Origin: Blastococcus sp.
GTDB lineage: Bacteria > Actinomycetota > Actinomycetes > Mycobacteriales > Geodermatophilaceae
Length of the DNA: 14,885 bases
Direction of reading: 5' to 3'
Assembly: GCA_025963345.1 (NCBI GenBank)
Contig: JAOPUS010000116.1
Span: 1-14,885 of the forward strand
A program made the position numbers and the translations under genes. Below are positions 7,508 through 13,785 of this stretch, in pieces; the stretch's first letter is position 1, and each line of letters starts with the position of its first letter. A model generated the notes under the pieces. The model saw nothing but the letters and a program-made list of their open reading frames with translations, was not told where the DNA came from and ran no database searches.

Positions 7508-8500
7508 ATGAGACCCGACGCCCGCGCCTGGTTCGAGCACCGGACGACGTCTGCCGCCTCCCTGGCGGAGCTGGATATCGACGCCCTCCTGCGGGCCAAG
7601 CGGCGGGGCGGGCACCGGGTCAGCGTCGTCCTGCCGGCGCGGAACGAGGCCGCCTCGGTCGGGCACGTGGTGGCCGATCTGCACGAGCGCTGGGTGCGCC
7701 GTCTGCCGCTGGTCGACGAGCTGCTCGTCATGGACTCCGACTCCACCGACGCCACTGCGGAGATCGCCCGGGCGGCCGGCGCCGACGTCGTCGCCACCAC
7801 TGACGTGCTCGCCGCGCACGGCACCCGCCCCGGCAAGGGTGAGGCGCTGTGGAAGTCGCTGGCCGCGACCACCGGCGACCTCGTCGTCTTCCTCGACGCC
7901 GACCTGCTCGGCGACGTCGCCCACTACGTGCCGGGGCTGCTCGGCCCGCTGCTGACCGATCCCCAGGTGTCCTACGTGAAGGGCTGCTACACGCGGCCGC
8001 TCGAGCTCGACGGCCAGGTGCAGTCCGCCGACGGGGGGCGGGTCACCGAGCTGACCGCCCGGCCGCTGCTCAACGCGCTGTGGCCCGAGCTCGCCGGGTT
8101 CGTCCAGCCCCTCGGCGGCGAGTACGCCGGCCGCCGTTCGGCCCTGGAGCAGGTGCCGTTCCTCTCCGGCTACGGGGTGGAGGTCGGGCTGCTCATCGAC
8201 CTGCTGAGACTGGGTGGCCTCGGGTCGCTCGCGCAGGTCGACCTCGGCGTCCGACGGCACACCTCGCAGAGCCAGGAGGCCCTCGGGGCGATGGCCGGGC
8301 AGGTCATCTCCGCCGTGCTCGCCCGGGCGGCGTGCGACCGGCCGGGGCACCACCGGCTCGACGCCAACGGCCTGCTCACCCAGTTCCGGCACGACGGGGT
8401 GGGGTTCGTGCCGCGCAGCACCGCCGTCGCCGTGGACGAGCGCCCGCCGATGGAGAGCATCGCCGAGTACCGCTCGCTCTGGGCCGGCATGGTCGGCTGA
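7508..8500 (+). CDS. gpgS: Glucosyl-3-phosphoglycerate synthase (GT81)
   Basis: A 330-aa GT-A-fold glycosyltransferase. It transfers glucose from an NDP-glucose (UDP-glucose in the mycobacterial enzyme) to 3-phosphoglycerate, giving glucosyl-3-phosphoglycerate, the first step to methylglucose lipopolysaccharides or glucosylglycerate. Family hallmarks are all present: VVLPARNEAASVG near residue 40, DSDSTD at 76-81, the metal-binding DADL at 130-133, YVKGCYTRPL, GGRVTELTARPLL, FVQPLGGEYAGRR, SGYGVEVGLLID, and RRHTSQSQEALGAMA. The length matches the mycobacterial GpgS (about 324 aa). The start is the first ATG, and the N-terminal WFEHRTTSAASL fits the family. It stands first in its direction, after a 240-bp divergent intergenic region, and is followed by a palindrome-rich gap before a glycerophosphodiesterase gene. 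Confidence 0.95.
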   Translation: MRPDARAWFEHRTTSAASLAELDIDALLRAKRRGGHRVSVVLPARNEAASVGHVVADLHERWVRRLPLVDELLVMDSDSTDATAEIARAAGADVVATTDVLAAHGTRPGKGEALWKSLAATTGDLVVFLDADLLGDVAHYVPGLLGPLLTDPQVSYVKGCYTRPLELDGQVQSADGGRVTELTARPLLNALWPELAGFVQPLGGEYAGRRSALEQVPFLSGYGVEVGLLIDLLRLGGLGSLAQVDLGVRRHTSQSQEALGAMAGQVISAVLARAACDRPGHHRLDANGLLTQFRHDGVGFVPRSTAVAVDERPPMESIAEYRSLWAGMVG

Positions 8501-8513
8501 CCCTCCGGTTGCC

Positions 8514-8533
8514 GCAGAAATGGCCATTTCTGC
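8514..8533. repeat. 20-bp perfect palindrome after gpgS
   Basis: GCAGAAATGGCCATTTCTGC is a perfect 20-bp palindrome beginning 14 bp after the gpgS stop codon. Its outer arms are A/T-rich in otherwise very GC-rich DNA. It can fold as an 8-bp stem with a GGCC loop, so it may act as a terminator, a protein-binding site, or one copy of a dispersed genomic repeat. I see no second copy in this window. Confidence 0.7.
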
Positions 8534-8561
8534 TGGACGGTCGGGTCCCGTCGCGGGGCCG

Positions 8562-8573
8562 CCTGCCGGCAGG
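8562..8573. promoter_or_regulatory. 12-bp palindrome overlapping a Shine-Dalgarno sequence
   Basis: CCTGCCGGCAGG is a perfect 12-bp palindrome. Its last three bases overlap the strong Shine-Dalgarno AGGAGAGG (8571-8578) that precedes the GTG at 8587. It could be an operator, or in RNA a short hairpin hiding part of the ribosome-binding site. Confidence 0.4.
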
Positions 8574-8580
8574 AGAGGAT

Positions 8581-8592
8581 CGGCACGTGCCG
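8581..8592. promoter_or_regulatory. 12-bp palindrome over the leader GTG
   Basis: CGGCACGTGCCG is a perfect palindrome with a CACGTG core, extended to 18 bp (8578-8595) with one mismatched pair. It covers the GTG at 8587 of the short leader ORF. A DNA-binding dimer site is the simplest reading. Confidence 0.4.
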
Positions 8593-8616
8593 GTCGCTCC
8601 CGCTCCGCTCCGTTGA
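8587..8616 (+). CDS. Possible 9-codon leader ORF before the GDPD gene
   Basis: GTG at 8587 has the best Shine-Dalgarno in this gap (AGGAGAGG, 8-nt spacing) but encodes only MPVAPAPLR before TGA at 8614-8616. That TGA overlaps the TTG (8613) taken as the GDPD start, giving TTGA. It may be a leader peptide that delivers ribosomes to the TTG by termination and re-initiation. Alternatively a frameshift or sequence error has split a gene whose true start is this GTG. Confidence 0.35.
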   Translation: MPVAPAPLR

Positions 8617-9452
8617 CCGGCCCGGAGGTCGTCGCCCACCGTGGGGCGACCGCAGAGGCACCCGAGCACACCCTCGCCGCCTACCGCCGCGCCGCCGAGA
8701 TCGGTGCGGACGCGGTGGAGTGCGACGTGCGGATGACCCGGGACGGCGTCCTCGTGTGCGTGCACGACCGGCAGATCGCCACCACCTCCAACGGCCGCGG
8801 CGTCGTCTCGGCGCTGCACCTCGACGAGCTCGAGCAGTTCCATTTCGGCGCCCGCCGGACGGCTCCGCGCAGCCGGTGGGCCGACGACGAGATCACCGCC
8901 GTGACCGACGAGCCCGACGTGGAGAGCGGGCTGGTCCTCACCCTCGAGCGGCTGCTGGAGTACATCACCGCCACCCCCGGCACCGTGCGGCTGGCGATCG
9001 AGACCAAGCACCCGACCCGGCACGCCCGGAAGGTGGAGGAGTCACTCGTCGCCTGCCTCCAGCGATTCGGGCTGCTGCGGGGCGGCCACCCGGTCGAGTG
9101 GGCCGGGAAGCCCGCCGTCCGGATGATGAGCTTCTCCCAGCTGGCGGTGCGCCGGATGTCGGATCTGGCCCCCGGGGTGCCGACCGTGCAGCTGATCGGC
9201 AAGCGCCTGCGCCCCGTCCGCCGCGAGCTGCTGCTGGGCAGCGCGACGGCCGTCGGGCCCGGCATCTCGCTGATCCGCTCCGACCCGGGGTACGTCGCCG
9301 CCGCCCATGCGGCCGGCAAGGAGGTACACATCTGGACGGTGAACAGCCCCGCCGACATGGACCTCGTCCGCGACCTCGGGGTCGACGGCGTCGTCACCGA
9401 CCATCCGGACGTGCTGCTCCGCCGGCTCGGGCGCGAGGTCGCCGGCTCGTAG
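8613..9452 (+). CDS. Glycerophosphodiester phosphodiesterase
   Basis: A 279-aa GDPD-family TIM-barrel enzyme that hydrolyses glycerophosphodiesters to glycerol-3-phosphate and an alcohol. Catalytic and metal residues are in place: H9 of AHRG, E36 and D38 of ECDVR, and H51 of CVHDR. A C-terminal signature (HIWTVNSPADMDLVRDLGVDGVVTDHPDVL) is also present. No signal peptide or membrane segment is seen, so it is probably cytoplasmic. Start choice: the domain begins directly at TGPEVVAHRG, so TTG at 8613 is preferred. An in-frame ATG at 8520 would add a low-complexity Arg/Gly/Ser/Pro stretch and lies inside a palindrome. A well-placed Shine-Dalgarno serves an out-of-frame GTG 26 bp upstream. It follows gpgS with a 112-bp gap and converges on the HAD gene 6 bp away. 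Confidence 0.9.
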   Translation: MTGPEVVAHRGATAEAPEHTLAAYRRAAEIGADAVECDVRMTRDGVLVCVHDRQIATTSNGRGVVSALHLDELEQFHFGARRTAPRSRWADDEITAVTDEPDVESGLVLTLERLLEYITATPGTVRLAIETKHPTRHARKVEESLVACLQRFGLLRGGHPVEWAGKPAVRMMSFSQLAVRRMSDLAPGVPTVQLIGKRLRPVRRELLLGSATAVGPGISLIRSDPGYVAAAHAAGKEVHIWTVNSPADMDLVRDLGVDGVVTDHPDVLLRRLGREVAGS

Positions 9453-9458
9453 CGGGTC

Positions 9459-10124
9459 TCAGGCGAGGTCGGTCTCGTCGAGTGCTGCGGTGAGGTCGGC
9501 GGGGGTGTCGTAGATCGCGACCGCGCCCGCGTGGCGCAGTTCGTCGTCCCCGAACCCCCCGGACCGGACGACGATCGCCGGCATCCCCGCGTTCTTCGCC
9601 GCCTCCACGTCGTAGACCGAGTCGCCGACGACGACGCTCGGAGCGTCGCGGGGCTCCCCGATCTTCTCCAGCGCGACGTGCAGGAGGTCCGGCGCCGGCT
9701 TGGTCTTCTCGACGTCCTCGCTCGTCGTCCAGCCGTCGACGATCTCGCGGGCATCGAGCAGGTCCAGCGCGTGGTCGACGTGGTGCGGCTTGCCCGAGCT
9801 GGCCAGCACCACCCGGTGACCGCGCTCCTTGAGGGCCACGATCAGCTCCCGGGCGCCCGGCAGCAGTGCGACCTCCGCCATCAGCGGGTCGGCCTCCTGC
9901 ACCCAGCGCTCGCGCACCCGGTCACCGATGCGGGCCTCGACGTCGTCCCCACCGAGCGCGGCCACCAGTTGGTCACCGCCCATGCCGATCTGCCGGTGGA
10001 TCCGCCAGACCGGGAACGTCTCCCCCAGCGACCGGAACGCCCGGTACCAGGCCAGCGCGTGGTGGTAGTTGGTGTCGACCAGGGTGCCGTCGACATCGAG
10101 GACGGCGATGCGCTGCTCACTCAT
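9459..10124 (-). CDS. HAD-superfamily phosphatase (subfamily IA, phosphoglycolate phosphatase-like)
   Basis: A 221-aa HAD hydrolase. Motif I is DVDGTLVD with nucleophile D10 and D12; motif II is SSG (109-111); motif III is K142 in KTKPAPD; motif IV is GDSVYD (D168, D172). The helical cap between motifs I and II is of the kind in phosphoglycolate phosphatases and beta-phosphoglucomutases. The substrate cannot be read from the sequence. It lies tail to tail with the GDPD/gpgS pair (6-bp gap), so a role on glucosyl-3-phosphoglycerate is possible but unproven; the known mycobacterial GpgP belongs to a different (histidine) phosphatase family. The ATG at 10124 lacks a good Shine-Dalgarno. Upstream are the TAAGTAC direct repeats and a long inverted repeat. 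Confidence 0.88.
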   Translation of the reverse strand: MSEQRIAVLDVDGTLVDTNYHHALAWYRAFRSLGETFPVWRIHRQIGMGGDQLVAALGGDDVEARIGDRVRERWVQEADPLMAEVALLPGARELIVALKERGHRVVLASSGKPHHVDHALDLLDAREIVDGWTTSEDVEKTKPAPDLLHVALEKIGEPRDAPSVVVGDSVYDVEAAKNAGMPAIVVRSGGFGDDELRHAGAVAIYDTPADLTAALDETDLA

Positions 10125-10140
10125 CCGCGGGCACTGCCCA

Positions 10141-10195
10141 CCCCCGGCGATTAGTGCACATAAGTACCGGCGTTAAGTACACAAACCGCCGGGGG
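10141..10195. repeat. Long inverted repeat enclosing TAAGTAC direct repeats
   Basis: CCCCCGGCG (10141-10149) and CGCCGGGGG (10187-10195) are perfect 9-bp inverted arms around a 37-bp A/T-richer centre. The centre holds two copies of TAAGTAC (10161 and 10174, 13-bp period) and partly pairing GTGCAC/GTACAC. It begins 3 bp after the alcohol dehydrogenase stop and ends 17 bp before the HAD start on the minus strand. It may be a terminator for the former, an operator/promoter for the latter, or both. Confidence 0.5.
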
Positions 10196-10198
10196 GCG

Positions 10199-11317
10199 TC
10201 AGGCGCGGGAGTGCTCGAGCAGGCCGCGGACGGTGAGGCCGGCCGCCTGGTCGCGGTAGCCCTCGTTGAGCTGCTCCAGCGAGTAGCGCTTGGTGATCAG
10301 CCGGTCGAGCTCGAGCCGGCCCTCCTCATGCAGCCGCAGCAGCATCGGGATGTCGCGGAACGGGTTGCACGAACCGAACAACGAGCCCTGGATGCGCTGC
10401 TCGAACACCGTCGCCAGCTGTCCGCCGAGGGAGACGTTGCCTTCCTCGGGCCGGTCGGCCAGCGCCGTCAGCACCAGCGTCCCGCCCTTGCCCAGGCACG
10501 ACATCGCCCCGGCCATGGCGTCGGCCGACATCTTGCCGACGGTGACGATGACGACGTCGGCACCGGTCCCCCGCGACAGCTGCCGGGCCAGCCCCACGGC
10601 CTCCTCGGCGGTCGCGACGGTGTGCGTGGCCCCCACCGACTCGGCGAACTCCCGCTTCAGCGCGACCGGGTCGACGCCGACGACGTTCATCGCCCCGGCG
10701 TGCACCGCGCCCTGCACCGCGTTCGCGCCCACGCCCCCGAGGCCCACGACGACGACCGTGTCGCCCGGCCGCACGCCCCCGGAGTAGACCGCCGAGCCCC
10801 ACCCGGTGGGCACGCTGCAGGCGACCAGGGCCGCGGTGTCCAGCGGGATCCAGGGATCGATCTTCACGCAGGAGAACTCGCTGAGCAGGGTGTGCTCGGC
10901 GAAGGCGCCGACCATGCAGAACCCGCCCAGCGGCTCGTCGTCCAGCCGGAACGGGAAGGTGCCGCTCGGCAGCTTCCCGCTGGCGATGGTGGCGCCCTTG
11001 TCGCAGAGGTTCGACCGGCCGGCCGCGCAGAACCGGCAGTGCCCGCAGGCGGGCAGGAAGCTGGTGACGACGTGGTCGCCCGGGGCCACGCCGGTCACCC
11101 CGGGGCCCACGGCCGTGACGACGCCGGACCCCTCGTGCCCGCCGACGATCGGGTAGCGCCCACCGGGGTTGGAGTGCCGGAGGTGCTCGTCGGAGTGGCA
11201 CAGGCCGGCGTACGCCATCTCGACCAGCACCTCGCCCGGACCGGGGTCGAGGACCTCGAGGTCGACGATCTCGTACTCGGTCTCCGGCCGGCGCAGGACC
11301 GCTGCTCTCGTCCGCAC
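10199..11317 (-). CDS. Zinc-dependent alcohol dehydrogenase, NDMA-dependent (Rxyl_3153-like) type
   Basis: A 372-aa medium-chain dehydrogenase. Catalytic zinc ligands C40 (GLCHSDEH) and H61-E62 (GGHEG) are present, and the structural zinc loop has C91, C94, C97 and C105 (CGHCRFCAAGRSNLC). The nucleotide fold has GLGGVG. The sequence style (RYPIVGGHEGSGVVTAVG, FGSCNPFRDIPMLL, LITKRYSLEQLNEGYRD) resembles NDMA-dependent alcohol dehydrogenases, whose NAD stays bound and which are linked to the redox cofactor mycofactocin in actinobacteria. No mycofactocin gene is in the window, so that link is inference. The GTG start is chosen because VRTRAAVLR is the usual beginning of the first strand; GGAAGG lies about 10 nt upstream. 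It is divergent from the DUF5946-like gene, with a 123-bp intergenic region. Confidence 0.9.
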   Translation of the reverse strand: MRTRAAVLRRPETEYEIVDLEVLDPGPGEVLVEMAYAGLCHSDEHLRHSNPGGRYPIVGGHEGSGVVTAVGPGVTGVAPGDHVVTSFLPACGHCRFCAAGRSNLCDKGATIASGKLPSGTFPFRLDDEPLGGFCMVGAFAEHTLLSEFSCVKIDPWIPLDTAALVACSVPTGWGSAVYSGGVRPGDTVVVVGLGGVGANAVQGAVHAGAMNVVGVDPVALKREFAESVGATHTVATAEEAVGLARQLSRGTGADVVIVTVGKMSADAMAGAMSCLGKGGTLVLTALADRPEEGNVSLGGQLATVFEQRIQGSLFGSCNPFRDIPMLLRLHEEGRLELDRLITKRYSLEQLNEGYRDQAAGLTVRGLLEHSRA

Positions 11318-11434
11318 GGGGTGGCCACCTTCCTCTGCTCGTCGGCTGTGGGCCGGCCGCCCATGCTGCCTCGGGGCACTCGCCCGCCGACGGCCACCCC
11401 TCGACCCGCGCCGCGCGGCCCGGTACGGCACCAT

Positions 11435-11450
11435 CGGGAGGTGCCTCCCG
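11435..11450 (+). promoter_or_regulatory. Hairpin with the DUF5946-like start codon in its loop
   Basis: CGGGAG (11435-11440) and CTCCCG (11445-11450) are perfect 6-bp arms around GTGC, so the GTG start codon at 11441 would lie in a tetraloop and the purine-rich SD-like GGGAG in the stem. It could control translation initiation, or be a DNA operator. The SD-like run is too close to the GTG to serve it normally. Confidence 0.4.
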
Positions 11451-11866
11451 TCGCTCCTCCCCAGCCGACCGAGGCCTGCCCCGGCTGCGGCGCCGTGCTG
11501 GTCCGGCTGACCGACGGCCCACCGTCCCACCCCGGCGCTTCCGCGTCGTGCGCCCGCCTGTTCGAGGTGACCCTCCGCGGCCTGCGGGAGGAGACAGGCA
11601 CCGACACCGCGACCGCGACGGTGGTCGGACTGGCCGACGCCGCCTATGACGCACAGCACCCCGACCCGGCCGGCCCGGACCGCCTGCGCGCGGCGCTCGA
11701 GACTCTCGATGCGTCGCCCGGCGCGGGGGCCGCCCCCGGTGCGTGGCGGACGACGGTCGCCGATGTCGCCGCGGACCTCGACGTCATCGACCTGAGGGTC
11801 CTGGTGGAGGCGTGGGCCCGTTCGGTGCAGGAGGACTGGACGGCCGTGAGCACGACCCGGCGGTGA
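11441..11866 (+). CDS. DUF5946-like protein with N-terminal zinc-ribbon-type CPGC motif
   Basis: A 141-aa protein of unknown function. It opens with CPGCGAVL (C13, C16) and has another Cys at 37 and His at 30, consistent with a metal-binding knuckle. A helical part follows with the family-type motif AYDAQHP (69-74). The whole resembles actinobacterial DUF5946 proteins; this is recognition by pattern, not a database hit. GTG at 11441 is chosen because the CPGC motif must be included and no in-frame ATG lies just upstream. The start codon sits inside a small inverted repeat. No membrane segment is seen. It precedes a TetR gene in the same direction by 57 bp (27 bp if the earlier TetR start is used) and is divergent from the alcohol dehydrogenase. 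Confidence 0.72.
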   Translation: MPPVAPPQPTEACPGCGAVLVRLTDGPPSHPGASASCARLFEVTLRGLREETGTDTATATVVGLADAAYDAQHPDPAGPDRLRAALETLDASPGAGAAPGAWRTTVADVAADLDVIDLRVLVEAWARSVQEDWTAVSTTRR

Positions 11867-11911
11867 CAGCCCTCGTCCGTCCGTCCCCGAGCAGTGACCA
11901 CGGACCGTCGT

Positions 11912-11917
11912 TATGCT
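11912..11917 (+). promoter_or_regulatory. -10 element for a leaderless TetR transcript
   Basis: TATGCT fits TANNNT and ends 6 nt before the GTG at 11924, so transcription would start at or very near the start codon. No clear -35 box at 17-18 bp is visible. This supports 11924 over the in-frame GTG at 11894. Confidence 0.5.
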
Positions 11918-11923
11918 GCGACT

Positions 11924-12631
11924 GTGGGTGAACTACTTGATCGTCGGGCACGGAAAAAGGCACAGACCCGAGAGCTGATCCGCTCGGTCGCACAGCGGCT
12001 GTTCGACGAGCGCGGCTTCGAGGCCGTCACGATCGCCGACATCGCCGGCGAGTCCGACGTCGCCGTCCAGACGGTGTTCAACCACTTCGCGACGAAGGAA
12101 GAGCTCTTCTTCGACGGACGCACGCCGTGGGTGGACGCTCCGGCCGAAGCCGTCCGGGCCCGGGAACCCTCGGTCGCCCCCCTGTCGGCGCTACGGACGC
12201 ACTTGGTCAGCTCGGTGCACCAACTCATCGGCTCCATGAGCACTCCGGAGCGACGCTGCTACATCACGACGCTGGAAGCCTCGGACGCGCTGCGCAGCCA
12301 CGAGCGGGAGCTGGTCCACGAGTCCGAGATCCGGCTGCAGACCGCCCTGCTCGAGGCCTGGGCCGCCGACCCTTCCACCGCACCGGCCGACCCGGAGGCT
12401 GCGGCCCCGCTGATCGCAGCGGTGTGGCTGGCCGCCCGCCGGTCCCTCGTGGTCGGGCAGCGCCCCCGGCTGGCCCGGGGCGCGGACCCCGAGCTCACGG
12501 CCGCGATGGTCGTGGACGTGGCCGACCGGATGCTGCGCGAGATGGAGAACTGCGCGGAGGCCGTACACGGGTTCGCGGCGCCGCTCCACGCCGACACCGG
12601 CTGGCCGCAGACCGTTCGCCGGGCGGGCTGA
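11924..12631 (+). CDS. TetR-family transcriptional regulator
   Basis: A 235-aa one-component regulator. The N-terminal DNA-binding domain is typical: RKKAQTRELIRSVAQRLFDERGFEAVTIADIAGESDVAVQTVFNHFATKEELFF at about residues 10-64, with the recognition helix around VAVQTVFNHF. The remaining ~170 residues form a helical ligand and dimer domain of unknown ligand. The start at 11924 is preferred because TATGCT sits 6 nt upstream; an in-frame GTG at 11894 would add ten residues (VTTDRRYAAT) and would place the -10 inside the gene. It follows the DUF5946-like gene and converges on a second TetR gene with a 19-bp gap. Its targets may include itself or the nearby divergent alcohol dehydrogenase region, but nothing shows this directly. 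Confidence 0.9.
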   Translation: MGELLDRRARKKAQTRELIRSVAQRLFDERGFEAVTIADIAGESDVAVQTVFNHFATKEELFFDGRTPWVDAPAEAVRAREPSVAPLSALRTHLVSSVHQLIGSMSTPERRCYITTLEASDALRSHERELVHESEIRLQTALLEAWAADPSTAPADPEAAAPLIAAVWLAARRSLVVGQRPRLARGADPELTAAMVVDVADRMLREMENCAEAVHGFAAPLHADTGWPQTVRRAG

Positions 12632-12650
12632 CGCCGCGCCGCGACCTCGG

Positions 12651-13262
12651 TCACACCGTGGCGGGCTCCTGGCGCCTGTCGTGCAACGTCGGCGCCGCGA
12701 TGGGCAGCAGGACGTCGTCCACCACGCGTTCGACCTGGTCAGCGGCCATCGCCCCGTCGCCGGCTGCCGTGTAGCGCTGCCACCAGAAGGCCTCGAGCAC
12801 CGAGCCCAGCAGCGCGAGCCGGTCGGCGTCGATCGGCTCACCGCGCTGGGTGGCCCGCGCGCCGATGTCGGCGACCGCCGCCGCGAGCGGCCGGACCAGG
12901 GCGTCGTCCAGCCCCGCGCGCAGTTCCTCCTCGTGGCGGGCCGCGCCGATGATGCTGGCCACGGCCCGCTCCTCACGGTCCAGCGGCCGGCTCCAGCAGT
13001 CGACCAGGCCGACGAGGTCGTCACGCAGCGAGCCGCCGGCCGGCGCCGGGCAGACGAGGGTGAACCGGCTCACCGCGAAGCGGGCGAGGGCGGCCATGGT
13101 CGGCCACCGCCGGTAGATGCCGGCCTTTCCTGCCCGGGCCCGGGCAGCAATGCGGTCGCTGTTGAGCCGTCCCCAGCCCTCTTCGGCAAGGATGTCGACG
13201 GCGACCGAGAGCAGTTGCTCGGACAGCTCAGCACTGAGGGGGCGCCCGGGCGTCCCTGTCAT
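12651..13262 (-). CDS. TetR-family transcriptional regulator with TetR_C_11-like C-terminus
   Basis: A 203-aa regulator. It begins MTGTPGRPLSAELSEQLLSVAVDILAEEGW and continues with a helix-turn-helix (residues ~33-52, LNSDRIAARARAGKAGIYRRWP), a common pattern in actinobacterial TetR proteins. The C-terminal helical domain (EERAVASIIGAARHEEELRAGLDDA and LGSVLEAFWWQRY) resembles the TetR_C_11 class. The ligand is unknown. ATG at 13262 is chosen because GRP-x-L just after it is the conserved start; the frame remains open 66 bp upstream, but that stretch looks noncoding and overlaps the promoter region. It is convergent with the other TetR gene. Direct repeats TGACGCG at 13262 and 13275 overlap the start and could be part of an autoregulatory site. 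Confidence 0.9.
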   Translation of the reverse strand: MTGTPGRPLSAELSEQLLSVAVDILAEEGWGRLNSDRIAARARAGKAGIYRRWPTMAALARFAVSRFTLVCPAPAGGSLRDDLVGLVDCWSRPLDREERAVASIIGAARHEEELRAGLDDALVRPLAAAVADIGARATQRGEPIDADRLALLGSVLEAFWWQRYTAAGDGAMAADQVERVVDDVLLPIAAPTLHDRRQEPATV

Positions 13263-13300
13263 GACGCGATTCCGTGACGCGTGGTCATACGCACCGCGAC

Positions 13301-13355
13301 AATATGGCCTGTTAAGTGGAGTCACCACAATGACCCAGGCACAGAACAGTTGACA
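13301..13355 (-). promoter_or_regulatory. Promoter region of the minus-strand TetR gene
   Basis: In this A/T-richer gap two overlapping sigma-70-type promoters can be drawn on the minus strand: TTGTCA (13355-13350) with CATTGT (13332-13327), 17-bp spacer; and TTGTGG (13330-13325) with CATATT (13306-13301), 18-bp spacer. Either would give a leader of about 35-60 nt. Prediction only. Confidence 0.4.
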
Positions 13356-13376
13356 ATCTCAAGTCTGCGACTGTCA

Positions 13377-13394
13377 GCGGGTGCCAGTTCCCGC
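13377..13394 (-). terminator. Weak stem-loop after the 110-aa gene
   Basis: GCGGG (13377-13381) and CCCGC (13390-13394) form a 5-bp stem with an 8-nt loop, beginning 6 bp beyond the stop codon of the minus-strand gene. There is no U-run, so it is only a possible terminator. Confidence 0.25.
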
Positions 13395-13400
13395 AGGAAA

Positions 13401-13733
13401 TCAGGCCCCGGCGGCGCTCTCCACGTGAACCTGCAGGCTGGCGCCGTCGTCCGACAGCCAGCCCTTGCCGCGGGCGTGCGCGATCATCGCGTCCCACCGC
13501 GTCGACCAGTCGGCCGCCGTGGCCCGTGGTTCGGCGGCGGCCCGTAGCGCCGCTGTGTCGAGGAACGCGGTCTCCCCGTCCGTGAACCGGCCGAGCCCAG
13601 CGCGCTCGAGCACCTCGGCGGCCTCCTCGTCGGTGACCTCACCCAGGGCCAGGTGCAGCGCGGTGAGGTTGTCGACGTCAACGACCCGCGCCTCGGGGCG
13701 CTCCTCCGCGCCCCCCACCACCTCGACGATCAC
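13401..13733 (-). CDS. Conserved-looking 110-aa protein of unknown function
   Basis: I do not recognise this acidic, soluble 110-aa protein. It has no Cys, no signal peptide and no membrane segment. An N-terminal beta strand (VIVEVVGG) leads to VVDVDNLTALHLALG, then helices (EEAAEVLERAGLG, LDTAALRAAA) and a C-terminal WSTRWDAMIAHARGKGWLSDDGASLQVHVE. The GTG start is strongly supported by GAGGAGG at 13739-13745 with a 5-nt spacer. It lies 51 bp downstream of menB on the same strand, separated by a 26-bp near-palindrome, so it may be read through from menB or have its own control. G/C-rich third positions argue that it is a real gene. Confidence 0.78.
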   Translation of the reverse strand: MIVEVVGGAEERPEARVVDVDNLTALHLALGEVTDEEAAEVLERAGLGRFTDGETAFLDTAALRAAAEPRATAADWSTRWDAMIAHARGKGWLSDDGASLQVHVESAAGA

Positions 13734-13759
13734 GGCGACCTCCTCGTCCTTCGGCTGTT

Positions 13760-13785
13760 ACGGCCTTTATGGCCAATAAGGCCGT
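13760..13785 (-). terminator. 26-bp near-palindrome between menB and the 110-aa gene
   Basis: Arms ACGGCCTT (13760-13767) and AAGGCCGT (13778-13785) are perfect. The centre carries GGCC (13771-13774), making the whole a 26-bp palindrome with two mismatched pairs. It touches the menB stop codon. No U-run follows on the minus strand. It could attenuate transcription from menB into the next gene or bind a protein; its A/T-rich centre contrasts with the surroundings. Confidence 0.5.

Noticed and set aside
8520..8612. ATG at 8520 as start of the glycerophosphodiesterase
   Set aside because: It would add a low-complexity Arg/Gly/Ser/Pro segment, lies inside the 20-bp palindrome and has no Shine-Dalgarno.
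7268..8671. Minus-strand open frame extending upstream of the small membrane gene across gpgS
   Set aside because: The upstream part is antisense to gpgS and has no protein character. The GTG at 7267 with its Shine-Dalgarno marks the real start.
9866..11440. Plus-strand open frame upstream of the DUF5946-like start
   Set aside because: It runs antisense through the HAD and alcohol dehydrogenase genes, both of which have complete catalytic motifs. Only the part from 11441 looks like a protein.
11894..11923. GTG at 11894 as TetR start
   Set aside because: It cannot be excluded, but it would put the TATGCT -10 inside the gene, and the ten added residues show no family feature.
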